Positions 27,203 to 34,900 of a stretch of DNA of 64,000 bases are shown piece after piece. The position numbers and the translations under genes were made by a program. Where the stretch lies: assembly GCA_020636575.1 (NCBI GenBank), contig JACJXP010000001.1:1364001-1428000 (forward strand), given 5' to 3'. Source of the stretch: Chitinophagales bacterium. GTDB taxonomy: Bacteria > Bacteroidota > Bacteroidia > Chitinophagales > Chitinophagaceae. Positions within the stretch are counted from its first letter, which is position 1. Every line of letters starts with the position of its first letter. The notes under the pieces were generated by a model. It was not told the DNA's origin and did no database searches. It saw only the letters and a program-made list of their open reading frames with translations.

Positions 27203-27213
27203 AAAGGAGGTGA
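27203..27213 (+). promoter_or_regulatory. Unusually perfect Shine-Dalgarno sequence of greA
   Basis: AAAGGAGGTGA lies 5 nt (from GGAGG) before the ATG at 27216. It is essentially the full anti-SD complement, whereas nearly all other genes in the window have none. It fixes the greA start at 27216 and rules out the GTG at 27210. Confidence 0.85.
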
Positions 27214-27215
27214 AT

Positions 27216-27689
27216 ATGAGTGAAACCCAATATGTAACACAAGAGACGTTGGAGCAAATGAAAGAGCAGTTGCAGCGGATGAAGTCTGTTGACAGACCGG
27301 CAGCCAGCAAAGCCATAGCAGAAGCAAGGGAAAAGGGCGACCTTAAAGAAAATGCTGAGTATGATGCTGCTAAAGAAGCCCAGGGCTTACTGGAGGCAAA
27401 AATTGCTGCCATGGAAGGGTCATTGGCCAATGTAAGGGTCATTGATGAATCGACTATTGATACCAGTAAGGTTTCAATTTTAACTACGGTAACGATGCTA
27501 AACCTGAATACAAAAAAACAGGTTACCTATAAAATTGTAAGCGAAAAAGAAGCAGATCTTAAAGTCGGAAAAATCTCAGTTTCTTCGCCGATAGGTAAAG
27601 GTATTTTGGGAAAGAAGGAAGGTGATGTTGCTGAAGTACAGGCGCCAGCAGGAGTACTAAAGTTCAAAATAGAAAAGATCACAGTTTAA
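27216..27689 (+). CDS. greA: Transcription elongation factor GreA
   Basis: 157-residue secondary-channel factor that makes backtracked RNA polymerase cleave the 3' end of its transcript. The N-terminal antiparallel coiled coil spans ~residues 10-75, with the conserved acidic tip region 'EAREKGDLKENAEYDAAKEAQ'. The C-terminal FKBP-like domain contains 'VSEKEADLKVGKISVSSPIGKGILGKKEGD', the family signature. The start is fixed by the perfect Shine-Dalgarno. The gene is followed by its own terminator and preceded by a hairpin leader. Confidence 0.97.
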   Translation: MSETQYVTQETLEQMKEQLQRMKSVDRPAASKAIAEAREKGDLKENAEYDAAKEAQGLLEAKIAAMEGSLANVRVIDESTIDTSKVSILTTVTMLNLNTKKQVTYKIVSEKEADLKVGKISVSSPIGKGILGKKEGDVAEVQAPAGVLKFKIEKITV

Positions 27690-27713
27690 ACGATTTGCCA
27701 AAAGTTTTTATAA

Positions 27714-27737
27714 GTGCCCCCTTTGGGGCATTTATTT
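27714..27737 (+). terminator. Intrinsic terminator after greA
   Basis: TGCCCC (27715-27720) pairs with GGGGCA (27725-27730), loop CTTT, extended by a G-U pair, followed by TTTATTTTT. Confidence 0.82.
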
Positions 27738-27777
27738 TTGGAGTGATCATAAACTGCATGAAGATGATCAAAAGAAT

Positions 27778-27785
27778 TAGATTTG
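27778..27785 (+). promoter_or_regulatory. -7 promoter element TAGATTTG of the HIT gene
   Basis: Exact TAnnTTTG match downstream of the greA terminator; the predicted start lies near 27792, leaving a ~29-nt leader before the ATG at 27821. This supports the shorter HIT protein over the longer open frame from 27695. Confidence 0.5.
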
Positions 27786-27820
27786 TATTGATAAACTGGT
27801 TTCAGAAAATAACCGGACGC

Positions 27821-28210
27821 ATGACAATTTTTTCGAAGATCATAAAGGGAGAAATTCCATCCTATAAAATAGCAGAGAATGATAAATTCTTTGCCTTCCT
27901 GGACATCTTTCCGTTGAGAGAAGGACATGTATTGGTAGTGCCTAAAACTGAAACAGATAAGTTCTTTGATCTGGATGATCAGTATTTATCTGAAATGCTT
28001 GTTTTTGCAAAACCTATTGCAAAAGCAATTGAGAAGTCATTTAACTGTAATCGTTGTGGTATTAGTGTAGTGGGGCTTGAAGTGCCGCATGCCCATATGC
28101 ATCTTATCCCTATCAGTTCTGCAAACGATCTGAATTTTACGCAGCCAAAAATTGAGATCACACCAGAAAAACTAAAGCAGATCCAGGAGAAGATCATTGC
28201 TAATCTCTGA
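27821..28210 (+). CDS. HIT family hydrolase
   Basis: 129-residue nucleotide-binding protein of the histidine-triad superfamily (nucleoside phosphoramidate or dinucleotide hydrolase). It begins 'MTIFSKIIKGEIPSYKIAEND', the standard start of bacterial HIT proteins; the open frame extends upstream to 27695 but that part includes the greA terminator. The catalytic triad is in 'PHAHMHLIPI' near residues 95-104. Its TGA stop abuts the ruvC stop on the other strand (TGATCA, 28208-28213) with no gap. Confidence 0.93.
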   Translation: MTIFSKIIKGEIPSYKIAENDKFFAFLDIFPLREGHVLVVPKTETDKFFDLDDQYLSEMLVFAKPIAKAIEKSFNCNRCGISVVGLEVPHAHMHLIPISSANDLNFTQPKIEITPEKLKQIQEKIIANL

Positions 28211-28777
28211 TCATTTCTTTTTTACTCTTCCCGGATTCTTTTGTATAAAATCATTCCAGTTTTTAATACCGGAGTTTTTGCTCAGAACGATTGAATTTGT
28301 TTGGAAATGATGACACAGTGCCACAGCTAAGGCATCTGTGGCATCAAAAGTGGCCGGTTTGTTTTTGAATAGAAGTAAGGTCTGCAGCATTTTCATTACC
28401 TGCTCTTTATCAGCATTGCCATTTCCGGTAATTGCTTGTTTCACTTTTTTTGGAGAGTACTCTGTTACCTCCAGTCCATGACGCATAGCTGCCGCAATAG
28501 CTACCCCCTGCGCCCTGCCCAGCTTGAGCATACTTTGTACATTCTTGCCGAAAAAGGGTGCTTCAATAGCAAAAGCATTGGGTTGATATTTTGTGATAAG
28601 GCCACTGACCGTATTAAAAATAAGTTGCAGTTTTTTATAACCGTCTTTTACTTTACCGGGTTTTAAAACACCCAGGTCAAGTAATTCTGTTTTTCCGGCC
28701 GTGATCTTTATAAGGCCATAACCCATTACGATTGTTCCGGGATCAATTCCGAGGATTATTTTATCAGGCTTTTGCAA
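28211..28777 (-). CDS. ruvC: Holliday junction resolvase RuvC
   Basis: Endonuclease that resolves RuvAB-processed Holliday junctions. Recognised by 'KIILGIDPGTIVMGYGLI' with the first catalytic Asp, 'FAIEAPFFGKNVQSMLKLGRAQGV' with the catalytic Glu, and 'YSPKKVKQAITGNGNADKEQV' plus a C-terminal 'DATDALAVALCHH' carrying the last Asp residues. The start is uncertain. The only in-frame ATG (28858) adds a hydrophobic ~27-residue extension and overlaps the divergent gene; a TTG at 28777 gives the usual short N terminus (188 residues) and is used here. It converges directly on the HIT gene. Confidence 0.93.
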   Translation of the reverse strand: MQKPDKIILGIDPGTIVMGYGLIKITAGKTELLDLGVLKPGKVKDGYKKLQLIFNTVSGLITKYQPNAFAIEAPFFGKNVQSMLKLGRAQGVAIAAAMRHGLEVTEYSPKKVKQAITGNGNADKEQVMKMLQTLLLFKNKPATFDATDALAVALCHHFQTNSIVLSKNSGIKNWNDFIQKNPGRVKKK

Positions 28778-28799
28778 GTAGGGCAGTATTTTTACAACA

Positions 28800-28816
28800 C
28801 CCCGCTGTATGCGGGG
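28800..28816. repeat. Small GC-rich inverted repeat between ruvC and the next gene
   Basis: CCCCGC (28800-28805) and GCGGGG (28811-28816) with a TGTAT loop, placed between the divergent starts at 28777 and 28824. No U-tract follows on either strand, so it is not a typical terminator. Confidence 0.6.
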
Positions 28817-28823
28817 CAGGTTA

Positions 28824-29822
28824 ATGAAAGTGAGTAAAAATATAAAATTCTTTATCAACTATTTTTTGGGTCCGGTTCTTTTTGTATGGCTGGCCTGGTC
28901 AGTTTACAGGCAGATAATGGCACAGCCTGACCTCGGTAAAGCATGGCAGCATGTCCGTCAATCATTCAATAGTCCTTTGATCTGGAACCTTGTAATTGTG
29001 GTGCTGTTGATGTTTGTGAATTGGGCCATTGAAGCTGTTAAGTGGAAGATATCAGTGAAAGAAGTGCAGGAAGTGAATTTTGCAAAAGCATTTATGGCTG
29101 TTCTATCAGGTGTTTCGTTTGCTGTAAGTACACCTAATAGGGTTGGCGAATACCTGGGGAGAGTCTTATACATGAAAGAAGGGAACCGGTTAAAAACGAT
29201 CTCAATTACAATTACCGGTAGCATCAGCCAGCTGATCATTACACTATTCATTGGATGTATAGGTCTGTATGTGCTTCGCCCTGCTATCATTGAGCAGCAC
29301 CTTATTTCTTCATTATGGATGCAGGTCATATTTTATGGTGTGCTGGCAACTGCTATAGTTTTAACAGTTTTTTATTTCAGGTTATCCTGGTTGGTGAAAT
29401 GGATAGAAAAAATACCAGGTAGTCGCCGGTTTGTATACCTGGTAGAGGCTATAGAACATTTTGATGCAACACTATTAATTCGTTTATTGTCTTTATCCTT
29501 ATTGAGGTTTATTGTTTTTATTATTCAATATTACCTGCTTTTTGACTTGTTTGGAGTGAATACGGATTGGTGGCAAACTTTTTGGACCGTAAGCGTTTCA
29601 TTCCTCGTTATGGCAATTATCCCCACCATTTCCTTATTAGAATTGGTGCAGCGGGGAAATGTAGTAGCGGCTATAGTGGGATTATATTCTGCTAATATAG
29701 TAGGAATGAGTTTTGCTACTGCCAGTATATGGTTCATTAATTTGGTAATACCTGCTATTGCAGGCAGTTTATTAATTTTAAGAATGCGTAAAATTATTTC
29801 AGAGAAAAATGAAGAAGTTTAG
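28824..29822 (+). CDS. Lysylphosphatidylglycerol synthase TM-region (UPF0104-like) membrane protein
   Basis: 332 residues with about eight hydrophobic segments (for example 'FLGPVLFVWLAWSVY', 'IWNLVIVVLLMFVNWAIEAVKW', 'ISQLIITLFIGCIGLYVL', 'VIFYGVLATAIVLTVFYF'). The segment 'VSTPNRVGEYLGRVLYM' corresponds to the characteristic loop of the LPG_synthase_TM family. It has only the flippase-like membrane part, no aminoacyl-transferase domain. ATG at 28824 is chosen because it starts MKVSKNIKFF just after the inverted repeat. Its 3' end overlaps the next gene by 14 nt. Role in lipid transport is inferred from the family. Confidence 0.82.
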   Translation: MKVSKNIKFFINYFLGPVLFVWLAWSVYRQIMAQPDLGKAWQHVRQSFNSPLIWNLVIVVLLMFVNWAIEAVKWKISVKEVQEVNFAKAFMAVLSGVSFAVSTPNRVGEYLGRVLYMKEGNRLKTISITITGSISQLIITLFIGCIGLYVLRPAIIEQHLISSLWMQVIFYGVLATAIVLTVFYFRLSWLVKWIEKIPGSRRFVYLVEAIEHFDATLLIRLLSLSLLRFIVFIIQYYLLFDLFGVNTDWWQTFWTVSVSFLVMAIIPTISLLELVQRGNVVAAIVGLYSANIVGMSFATASIWFINLVIPAIAGSLLILRMRKIISEKNEEV

Positions 29823-30615
29823 ATTTGTTGCACCGGTTTTAATAGCATTATTCGGCTTTTCAGAAAAGCACACTTTTCCACCTGATACTTTTTGTGGGAT
29901 TGATAACGTTGCTTTCCAGGTTGATGAAGAAGTCTCTTTTACGGTTTTCTATGCAGTGGCGGGCATTTATGTAAATGCAGGTACAGCCACTTTTACCAGT
30001 AAACTGGAAACAATAAATAACAGACCTGTTTATCATGTAACAGGGGAGGGGAAAACCAACTCTTCATATGACTGGATATACAGGGTAAGGGATAAATATG
30101 AGACATACATTGACACTGCTACCATGCAGCCATTGAAATTTATCCGGAATGTAAATGAAGGCGGTTATAAAAAATACGAGAATATCACTTTTAATAAGTC
30201 AGCCAATACAGCTGTTACCACCAAAGGAGTATATCAAGTGCCTTCCTGTGTACAGGATGTTGTGAGTTCAATGTACTATGCCAGGAATATTGATTTTTCA
30301 AAATTGAGACCAGAAGATAAGATCCCATTTTCCATGTTTCTTGATAACGAAGTTTTTAATATGTATATCCGTTATGTGGGAAAAGAAGATATTAAGACCA
30401 AATATGGAAAGTTCAGGGCCATCAAGCTAAAACCCTTGCTGCTAAAAGGGCAAATTTTTGAAGGTGGTGAAAAGATGACAGTATGGGTTACTGATGATGC
30501 AAATCATATTCCGATAAGAGTGGAGAGCCCGGTAGTGGTTGGAAAAGTAAAGATCGATATGATGAGCCATGCCAACCTGCGTCATCCACTCAATTCACTG
30601 ATAAAAAGAAAATAA
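29809..30615 (+). CDS. DUF3108 domain-containing protein
   Basis: 268 residues with an N-terminal signal/hydrophobic segment (MKKFRFVAPVLIALFGFSE). The body is beta-rich, with 'DEEVSFTVFYAVAGIYVNAGTATFTSKL', 'SYDWIYRVRDKYETYID' and the closing 'MTVWVTDDANHIPIRVESPVVVGKVKIDM', which match the DUF3108 pattern of periplasmic or outer-membrane-associated proteins. The ATG lies 14 nt inside the preceding membrane protein gene, indicating translational coupling. The role is unknown, probably envelope-related. It converges on the MBL-fold gene with one base between stops. Confidence 0.85.
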   Translation: MKKFRFVAPVLIALFGFSEKHTFPPDTFCGIDNVAFQVDEEVSFTVFYAVAGIYVNAGTATFTSKLETINNRPVYHVTGEGKTNSSYDWIYRVRDKYETYIDTATMQPLKFIRNVNEGGYKKYENITFNKSANTAVTTKGVYQVPSCVQDVVSSMYYARNIDFSKLRPEDKIPFSMFLDNEVFNMYIRYVGKEDIKTKYGKFRAIKLKPLLLKGQIFEGGEKMTVWVTDDANHIPIRVESPVVVGKVKIDMMSHANLRHPLNSLIKRK

Positions 30616-30616
30616 G

Positions 30617-31477
30617 CTATATTTCTTCCAGCTTAAAAAAATTGTTCGGCCTGATTCCTTTTTCAGTTTGCTCCAGATCGCAGCACTCATATTCCCTGTC
30701 ATGCTCAAAGAAAAGGGTGTAATTATTTTCATAAGCTTCTTTCAGAAACATTTTCTTCTCCAGTAAGGTTGTAAGCGGAAACATATCGTAAGCCATTACA
30801 TAAGGAATAGGAATATGCCCTTGTGAGGGTAAAAGATCAGCCATATAGACAATGGTTTTCCCATTATAATTTATCTGCGGCAACATCATTTTATCTGTGT
30901 GACCATTAACAAAACGAACAGATATGTTTTCTGTGAATGCTGTCATTCCAAGTTTGTCTTCGTTTGTTTCAGCTGTTTTGATGAACTGCAACTGACCGCT
31001 CTCCTGTATAGGGATAATATTTTCTTTCAGGAAAGATGCTTTTTCCCTTTCATTAGGGGTTACTGCCCAATTCCAGTGTTCTTCGTTGCTCCAGTAAGTG
31101 GCATTTTTAAATGCAGGGATTAACTTGTCGCCGTCTTTAACGATACTGCCTCCACAATGATCAAAATGAAGATGGGTCAAAAAAACATCCGTTATATCAT
31201 CCCGGTTAAACCCATATTTTGATAATGACTTATCCAGGCTGTCATCACCATGCATATAATAGAAACTGAAGAATTTTTCGCTTTGCTTATCGCCCATTCC
31301 ATTGTCGATCAGGATCAGCCTGTCGCCATCTTCTATAAGCATGGAACGTAAGGCCCAGCTACACATATTATTCTCATCAGCAGGATTGATCTTGTTCCAG
31401 ATGCTTTTAGGGACAACACCAAACATGGCGCCGCCATCTAATTTGAAATAGCCTGTGTTAATTGTGTAAAGTTTCAT
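30617..31477 (-). CDS. MBL-fold metallo-hydrolase
   Basis: 286 residues from the ATG at 31477 (MKLYTINTGYFKLDGGAMFGVVPK); a more upstream ATG at 31498 adds only seven residues. Metallo-beta-lactamase fold with 'LTHLHFDHCGG' (HxHxDH metal site, ~residues 109-119), an earlier 'LILIDNGMG', and later 'NGHTDKMMLP' and 'FEHDREYECC' ligands. The family includes lactonases, quinolone-signal and other hydrolases; the substrate cannot be assigned. Its start overlaps the end of the upstream MFS gene by 20 nt, so the two are co-translated. Confidence 0.88.
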   Translation of the reverse strand: MKLYTINTGYFKLDGGAMFGVVPKSIWNKINPADENNMCSWALRSMLIEDGDRLILIDNGMGDKQSEKFFSFYYMHGDDSLDKSLSKYGFNRDDITDVFLTHLHFDHCGGSIVKDGDKLIPAFKNATYWSNEEHWNWAVTPNEREKASFLKENIIPIQESGQLQFIKTAETNEDKLGMTAFTENISVRFVNGHTDKMMLPQINYNGKTIVYMADLLPSQGHIPIPYVMAYDMFPLTTLLEKKMFLKEAYENNYTLFFEHDREYECCDLEQTEKGIRPNNFFKLEEI

Positions 31478-32777
31478 TAGCCTGTTGTTTTGCTGCATTA
31501 GCGTATATCAGCAAAAATAAACCAATGACAAAGAAAGTAGCTAATGCGAGGACAGATCCTCGTTGAGAACTGGTTAGTTCAGTAATGAAACCAAAACTGA
31601 TCATACCTACAACAGCCGCTACTTTCTCAGTAACATCATAAAAGCTAAAGAATGATGCGGTATCTCTTGTTTCGGGCATTAGCTTAGCATAAGTAGAACG
31701 ACTTAAGGACTGAATGCCTCCCATAATGAATCCAACCAAGATGCCCAAACCATAGAATTCATAGATGCCGCCTTTTGGCATAAGGTAGGCAAGAATACAA
31801 ACGATGATCCAGAGAATTACAAGTATCATTAATGTTGGCAGGTTGCCAATTTTTGATGAAAGCCAGGATATGGTATAAGCACCTGGGATAGCAATGATCT
31901 GGATAATAAGAATTGCAATGATCAAATTTTCAGTCGGAATTTCTAATTCACTTTTGCCATATAATGCTGCTACCAGCATAACGGTTTGAACTCCCATGTT
32001 AAAAAAGAAGAAAGAAGAAAGATATCTTTTTAATCTAGGTAATAATTTTACCTGTGTCCATACTTTTTGTAATTCCTTATAACCTTTTGAAAAGATATTG
32101 TGTTGAAGGTCGCCAGTGCCGGCGGGTGCAGGTTTGGGTAACCTGCGAAGAGAGAATTGTCCAAATCCCCACCACCAGATACCGACAAGAAGAAAAGAAA
32201 TCTGTGAGCCCTTACCTTCTGTAATACCGAATGTATCATGCATGAGTACAAAAACAAAACAGATCAGTTGTAACAGGACGCTTCCTATATAACCATAAGC
32301 AAAACCCCTGGCACTTACCCGGTCCCGGTCCTTAACAGAAGCGATATCCGGAAGAAATGAATTATAAAAAACCTGGCCTCCCCAGAAACCAACACAGGCA
32401 ATGATCATGGATACGATCCCTAACCCTAGTGTACTTCTTTCGAAAAAGAACATGGTAGCACAGGCAATGCTTCCCATGGTTAAAAAGGTATTCAGAAATT
32501 TTTTCTTATTTCCTTTGTAGTCGGCAATGGATGATAAAAGCGGCGACATGATCGCCACAATAAGCAATGCAGTTGCTATAGCATAATTATATAAAGCTGT
32601 GTTCTCGAATTGTCTTCCTAAGAAAGTGACTGTATTGCCTGAGGATTCAGCATTATCAACAGCGATGGCTTCAAAATAAGTTGGAAAAATGGTAGAGGTG
32701 ATGACGAGGTTGTAAGAGGAACTGGCCCAGTCATACATGGCCCAGCCATTAATGACTTTTTTGGAAGCTGTCTGCAT
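31458..32777 (-). CDS. MFS transporter, UMF1 family
   Basis: 439-residue inner-membrane transporter with about twelve hydrophobic segments. The N-terminal 'KVINGWAMYDWASSSYNLVI' is the hallmark of the UMF1 / Atg22-like permease family. Other family-like stretches are 'SPLLSSIADYKGNKKKFL' and 'GGIQSLSRSTYAKLMPETRDTASFFSFYDV'. Substrate unknown; amino-acid export has been proposed for eukaryotic relatives. It overlaps the MBL-fold gene downstream by 20 nt. Confidence 0.9.
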   Translation of the reverse strand: MQTASKKVINGWAMYDWASSSYNLVITSTIFPTYFEAIAVDNAESSGNTVTFLGRQFENTALYNYAIATALLIVAIMSPLLSSIADYKGNKKKFLNTFLTMGSIACATMFFFERSTLGLGIVSMIIACVGFWGGQVFYNSFLPDIASVKDRDRVSARGFAYGYIGSVLLQLICFVFVLMHDTFGITEGKGSQISFLLVGIWWWGFGQFSLRRLPKPAPAGTGDLQHNIFSKGYKELQKVWTQVKLLPRLKRYLSSFFFFNMGVQTVMLVAALYGKSELEIPTENLIIAILIIQIIAIPGAYTISWLSSKIGNLPTLMILVILWIIVCILAYLMPKGGIYEFYGLGILVGFIMGGIQSLSRSTYAKLMPETRDTASFFSFYDVTEKVAAVVGMISFGFITELTSSQRGSVLALATFFVIGLFLLIYANAAKQQANETLHN

Positions 32778-32825
32778 ACATGCTGCTTTAAGTAAAAATA
32801 GGTATTTAGATAGCCTGTAAAAAAT

Positions 32826-32849
32826 AAAAAACCCGGCAAAAGGCCGGGT
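32826..32849 (-). terminator. Intrinsic terminator of the 32877-33635 lipoprotein gene
   Basis: ACCCGGC (32831-32837) pairs with GCCGGGT (32843-32849), loop AAAAG; on the minus strand the stem is followed by TTTTTATTTT. Confidence 0.85.
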
Positions 32850-32876
32850 GCTGGTATGAGGTACAAATCAAAATTA

Positions 32877-33635
32877 CTATTCTGTCATTTCTTCAGCCAT
32901 TGGATCCGCATCAGTTTTATATTCAAATGTTCTGAATGGTTTGAACGTTTTATCAGCCAGTTGAAATACAACAGGATCACCGGCAAATACATTTTCAGAA
33001 ATTGTTTTTGCCAGGGCATAGAATTCTTTATCGTCTATCTGATCGGCTTTCTCTTTATTCGACACCATACGAATTAGTAACAGTCCTCCCTCATCTCTGC
33101 CTGCCTGAAAACTTATAAAATTCTTAGGCGATAATGATTGATTGATAAAAGTGGCCATCCTGTCTGCAACTTCTGCAGTAATGTCGTCCTTATAATAGAC
33201 CTCAATGTTGCCTGCCAATACTTTTTCACCGTAATTGGGTTTGGTCATTTCTTTAAAAACATAAGTACGGATCGTTTTGAATTTTTTATCTGTTAATACT
33301 ACATTGACCGGCGCCCCATTAAACAACTCCGATGAAAGCTCATTTCCGGTTGTATAAAAAACGGCATCATCCATTTTATCCATCACATCCATATTGGAAA
33401 CCATCCGAAAATTAATGGTGTCCCCGTTTTTTGCGAGTTGAATGCTTTTACGTTTTGTTTCTTCTCCTTTATCCTGCCATTTTGGATAAAAATATTCCAG
33501 GGCTTTTTCTGCCTGTTCTTTTGTAATTCCGTCTTTATAATAGATCTCGAGGTAATCTTTAGATACTTTCTTTCCAAAATTGCCACAGCCTGCAATTACT
33601 ATCAACGCAAGGAGAATGCTGAAAAACTTTTTCAT
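32877..33635 (-). CDS. Lipoprotein with two internally repeated halves
   Basis: 252 residues with a lipobox (LIVIAGC, Cys17), so it is lipid-anchored. The mature protein holds two homologous halves: 'YLEIYYKDGITKEQAEKALEYFYPK...INFRMVSNMDVMDKMDDAVFYTTGNELSSELFNGAPVNVVLTD' and 'NIEVYYKDDITAEVADRMATFINQS...LLIRMVSNKEKADQIDDKEFYALAKTISENVFAGDPVVFQLAD', each closed by a TF/IRT-type strand. This is an intragenic duplication of a ~110-residue domain. I do not recognise a named family, and the function is unknown. A terminator follows. Confidence 0.75.
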   Translation of the reverse strand: MKKFFSILLALIVIAGCGNFGKKVSKDYLEIYYKDGITKEQAEKALEYFYPKWQDKGEETKRKSIQLAKNGDTINFRMVSNMDVMDKMDDAVFYTTGNELSSELFNGAPVNVVLTDKKFKTIRTYVFKEMTKPNYGEKVLAGNIEVYYKDDITAEVADRMATFINQSLSPKNFISFQAGRDEGGLLLIRMVSNKEKADQIDDKEFYALAKTISENVFAGDPVVFQLADKTFKPFRTFEYKTDADPMAEEMTE

Positions 33636-33694
33636 ACACTAAAATTTAAAGCATAAATAGCAAATAACTATTTATACCTGATAACACTTAAGGG

Positions 33695-34534
33695 TTATTT
33701 ACCTAATACACCTGTAAAGATCAGTATGAGCAGGACTATGCCAACGATAATACGATAAATACCAAATATCCTGAACCCATGTTTTTTTAGGAAACCTATA
33801 AAGAAACGAATGGCCAGTATAGCTACAACAAAAGCAACGATGTTACCAACAATAAAGGCAATTGTGTTTTCCTTTGTAGCAGTTACTAATTCAATCCCAT
33901 TATGTGTGGCACCATTATCACCCTGCCAGTCTTTTAAGAAAAGAGAATAGGCTGTTGCAGCAAACATGGTAGGTACTGCCAGGAAAAAAGAGAATTCAGC
34001 AGCCAGGTTACGGGTAAGCTTTTGTTGCATACCGCCAATAATAGTAGCAGCGCTTCGGCTTACCCCCGGAACCATTGAAATAACCTGCCAGCAACCAATG
34101 ATGAAAGATTTGCCAAAGCTTAAATTTTCTTCTTTTTCAATAGTATGCACTTTAAAAATATTGTCTATTACAAGGAGGATAATTCCACCGGCTAGTAATG
34201 CTATGGCAACTGTTGTTGGATTGAAAAGCAGTTCATCTATTTTATCAGCAAATAAATATCCCAATATTAAAGCAGGAATAACACCCACCACCAGTTTGGC
34301 ATAAAACTGCCAGCGGTTGAACTGAAAGAATTTTTTATGGTAGAGAACCACAACAGCCAGGATTGCTCCGAGTTGAATGACAACGGTAAAAAGATTAGTG
34401 AAACTTCTCTCAGTTTCTGTGGTGGCAGTACCCAATAAATGTTCTGTTATGATCATGTGACCGGTAGAAGAAACGGGGAGGAACTCTGTTAATCCTTCAA
34501 CAATCGCAGTAATGATAGCTTCGGTAATGGTCAT
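33695..34534 (-). CDS. uppP: Undecaprenyl-diphosphatase UppP/BacA
   Basis: 279-residue inner-membrane enzyme that dephosphorylates undecaprenyl pyrophosphate to recycle the lipid carrier for peptidoglycan and other wall polymers. The motif 'EGLTEFLPVSSTGHMII' at ~residues 13-29 (Glu-rich catalytic region) and the second motif 'MVPGVSRSAATIIGGM' at ~150-168 are both intact. Eight hydrophobic segments fit the family. It forms a same-strand cluster with the DUF3098 protein gene and ftsX upstream. Confidence 0.96.
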   Translation of the reverse strand: MTITEAIITAIVEGLTEFLPVSSTGHMIITEHLLGTATTETERSFTNLFTVVIQLGAILAVVVLYHKKFFQFNRWQFYAKLVVGVIPALILGYLFADKIDELLFNPTTVAIALLAGGIILLVIDNIFKVHTIEKEENLSFGKSFIIGCWQVISMVPGVSRSAATIIGGMQQKLTRNLAAEFSFFLAVPTMFAATAYSLFLKDWQGDNGATHNGIELVTATKENTIAFIVGNIVAFVVAILAIRFFIGFLKKHGFRIFGIYRIIVGIVLLILIFTGVLGK

Positions 34535-34557
34535 AAAATTGATTTCAGTACAAGGTT

Positions 34558-34588
34558 AAAAAAATGGCGGTGAATTATTCACCGCCAT
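34558..34588 (-). terminator. Intrinsic terminator of the ftsX-DUF3098 transcript
   Basis: An 11-bp perfect stem, ATGGCGGTGAA (34564-34574) with TTCACCGCCAT (34578-34588), loop TTA. On the minus strand it is followed by TTTTTTAA. Confidence 0.88.
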
Positions 34589-34611
34589 TAATTATTTGTT
34601 TACACAATTTA

Positions 34612-34839
34612 TCAGGATGTGGCTTTGTCTTTTGGTTTGCGAAAAATAGCGACCATTTCTATCACAAGACCTGCCAGGATCAGTATTGGAGCAATGGTGA
34701 TTCGGGTAGTACTATAAACCGCATCTTTGTCAAATACAGCCGGGTCATTATTGCTTTTTCCGCCTGACATAAGGAACATGCCTATCGCAATGATCACCAG
34801 GCCAAGCAACATCCATGTATAATTTTCTTTAGAGAACAT
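34612..34839 (-). CDS. DUF3098 membrane protein
   Basis: 75 residues from the ATG at 34839 (MFSKENYTWMLLGLVIIAIGMFLMSGGKS). Two membrane helices flank a short loop ('VFDKDAVYSTTRITIAPILILAGLVIEMVAIF'), the exact DUF3098 layout found across Bacteroidota. The frame continues upstream to a TTG at 34896, which would add 19 residues and start 4 nt after the ftsX stop; the start is therefore uncertain. Its position directly after ftsX suggests a link with division or envelope work, but the family has no assigned function. Confidence 0.83.
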   Translation of the reverse strand: MFSKENYTWMLLGLVIIAIGMFLMSGGKSNNDPAVFDKDAVYSTTRITIAPILILAGLVIEMVAIFRKPKDKATS

Positions 34840-34900
34840 TTTATCAATTTTAGAGGCTGCAATATAGCCGAAATTCAGGAATGATGAAAGGCTCAATTGC

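Noticed and set aside
27695..27820. Longer N terminus for the HIT protein
   Set aside because: That segment contains the greA terminator and a -7 element, and HIT proteins normally start at the MTIFSKI position.
32877..33635. Frameshifted or fused gene because of two similar halves
   Set aside because: Reading frame is continuous with one lipobox and one terminator; it is a duplication, not an assembly error.
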